A stretch of DNA of 6,174 nt from Candidatus Woesearchaeota archaeon. GTDB taxonomy: Archaea > Nanobdellota > Nanobdellia > Woesearchaeales > GW2011-AR15. A program made the translations under genes and the position numbers. Location: positions 1 to 6,174 of the forward strand of contig JAFGSP010000025.1 of NCBI GenBank assembly GCA_016934775.1. The letters run 5' to 3'. The first letter of the stretch is position 1; each line of letters opens with the position of its first letter. Under the pieces are notes generated by a model, which had not been told where the DNA came from, did no database searches, and saw only the letters and a program-made list of their open reading frames with translations. Below are positions 5,685 through 6,174 of the stretch, piece by piece.

Positions 5685-6174
5685 ATGCTATTTAAAAACA
5701 GTTTAAGGCTAAAACTCATTATAGGATTTCTTATAGGTGTATTATCGATAGGCATATTCAGCATCTATTCTATAAACCAGATAGATAATGCGAAGATCCT
5801 GCTTGATGAACAGGCTGACATCCTGAAATCCAGCCAGGCAATGGCACTTCACACAAAAGACTCTTTCCATGTGCTAAATATTTATCTGTTTACTGAAAAT
5901 TCCACTGAGCTTGAATCATTAAGGTCTGGATTCACTGTCTCTTCCTACAAGGCCAACAAACATCTGCTTGATATAAAGGAGAAAAACATTTACAAAGAGA
6001 TACTGGAACAACTGCAGACTTATGCCGAAGCTAACCTGAAAACACTGCAGGACATGATTTATATCCATGACCTTAAGCTTGCTGAAGTCAATGAAACTGA
6101 AAAGATGAATTTGGAAAAAAAAGAGAACTTGCTGCTTCAGGATTCGAAGAAAAACCAGGACAATGTCCAGCTGA
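5685..6174 (+). CDS. Membrane-anchored sensor protein, N-terminal part (probable histidine kinase or chemoreceptor)
   Basis: The frame is open from the ATG at 5685 to the window end, giving 163 residues of a longer protein. A short basic N-terminus (MLFKNSLRLK) precedes one membrane helix (about 9-29, LIIGFLIGVLSIGIFSIYSI). The rest, about 130 residues, is almost free of Gly and contains no Pro; it is rich in Leu, Lys, Glu and Gln with coiled-coil character, as in the four-helix-bundle sensor domains of chemoreceptors and histidine kinases (4HB_MCP or CHASE3 type). A second membrane helix, HAMP and an output domain would be expected beyond the window, but none is seen, so kinase versus chemoreceptor is undecided. 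Its position 14 bases after a CheY-like regulator favours a histidine kinase partner. There is no clear ribosome-binding site at this ATG, consistent with coupling to the upstream gene. Confidence 0.82.
   Translation, partial: MLFKNSLRLKLIIGFLIGVLSIGIFSIYSINQIDNAKILLDEQADILKSSQAMALHTKDSFHVLNIYLFTENSTELESLRSGFTVSSYKANKHLLDIKEKNIYKEILEQLQTYAEANLKTLQDMIYIHDLKLAEVNETEKMNLEKKENLLLQDSKKNQDNVQL

Overview
The window looks archaeal, most likely from a DPANN-type lineage such as Woesearchaeota or Pacearchaeota; this is an inference. AT-rich TATA boxes (TTTATAAA, TTTAAATA) lie about 25-30 bases before several starts. The response regulator has a GGTG ribosome-binding site, other genes look leaderless or nearly so, and there are no bacterial -35/-10 promoters. 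The largest gene encodes a membrane-anchored, N-glycosylation-rich surface protein of a kind common in these archaea. TGG encodes Trp and TGA ends several genes, so the standard code applies.

Bases 1-5110 are mostly a minus-strand block. Read in the direction of transcription, it holds a large surface protein (5110-2441), a small unrecognised gene split by one in-frame TGA (2328-1795), an MFS drug-efflux-type transporter (1749-565) and a Nudix hydrolase (568-86) that overlaps the transporter by ATGA. The first three each have their own TATA-like element; the Nudix gene is probably co-transcribed with the transporter. At the left edge, the end of a plus-strand reading frame (1-101) may be the tail of a convergent gene.

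A 188-base divergent intergenic region (5111-5298) carries TATA boxes for both directions. To its right, on the plus strand, are a single-domain CheY-like response regulator (5299-5670) and, 14 bases later, the N-terminal part of a membrane-anchored helical sensor protein (5685 to the window end). Together they look like a two-component signalling pair, although the sensor's output domain is outside the window.

The most notable observation is the small gene 2328-1795. It has a good promoter and a coherent 177-codon frame interrupted only by TGA at codon 31, with no usable in-frame start for the next 48 codons. A recent nonsense mutation (pseudogene) or a sequence error is the most likely explanation; recoding is possible but unsupported. 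No tRNA, rRNA, CRISPR array, insertion sequence or long repeat was seen.
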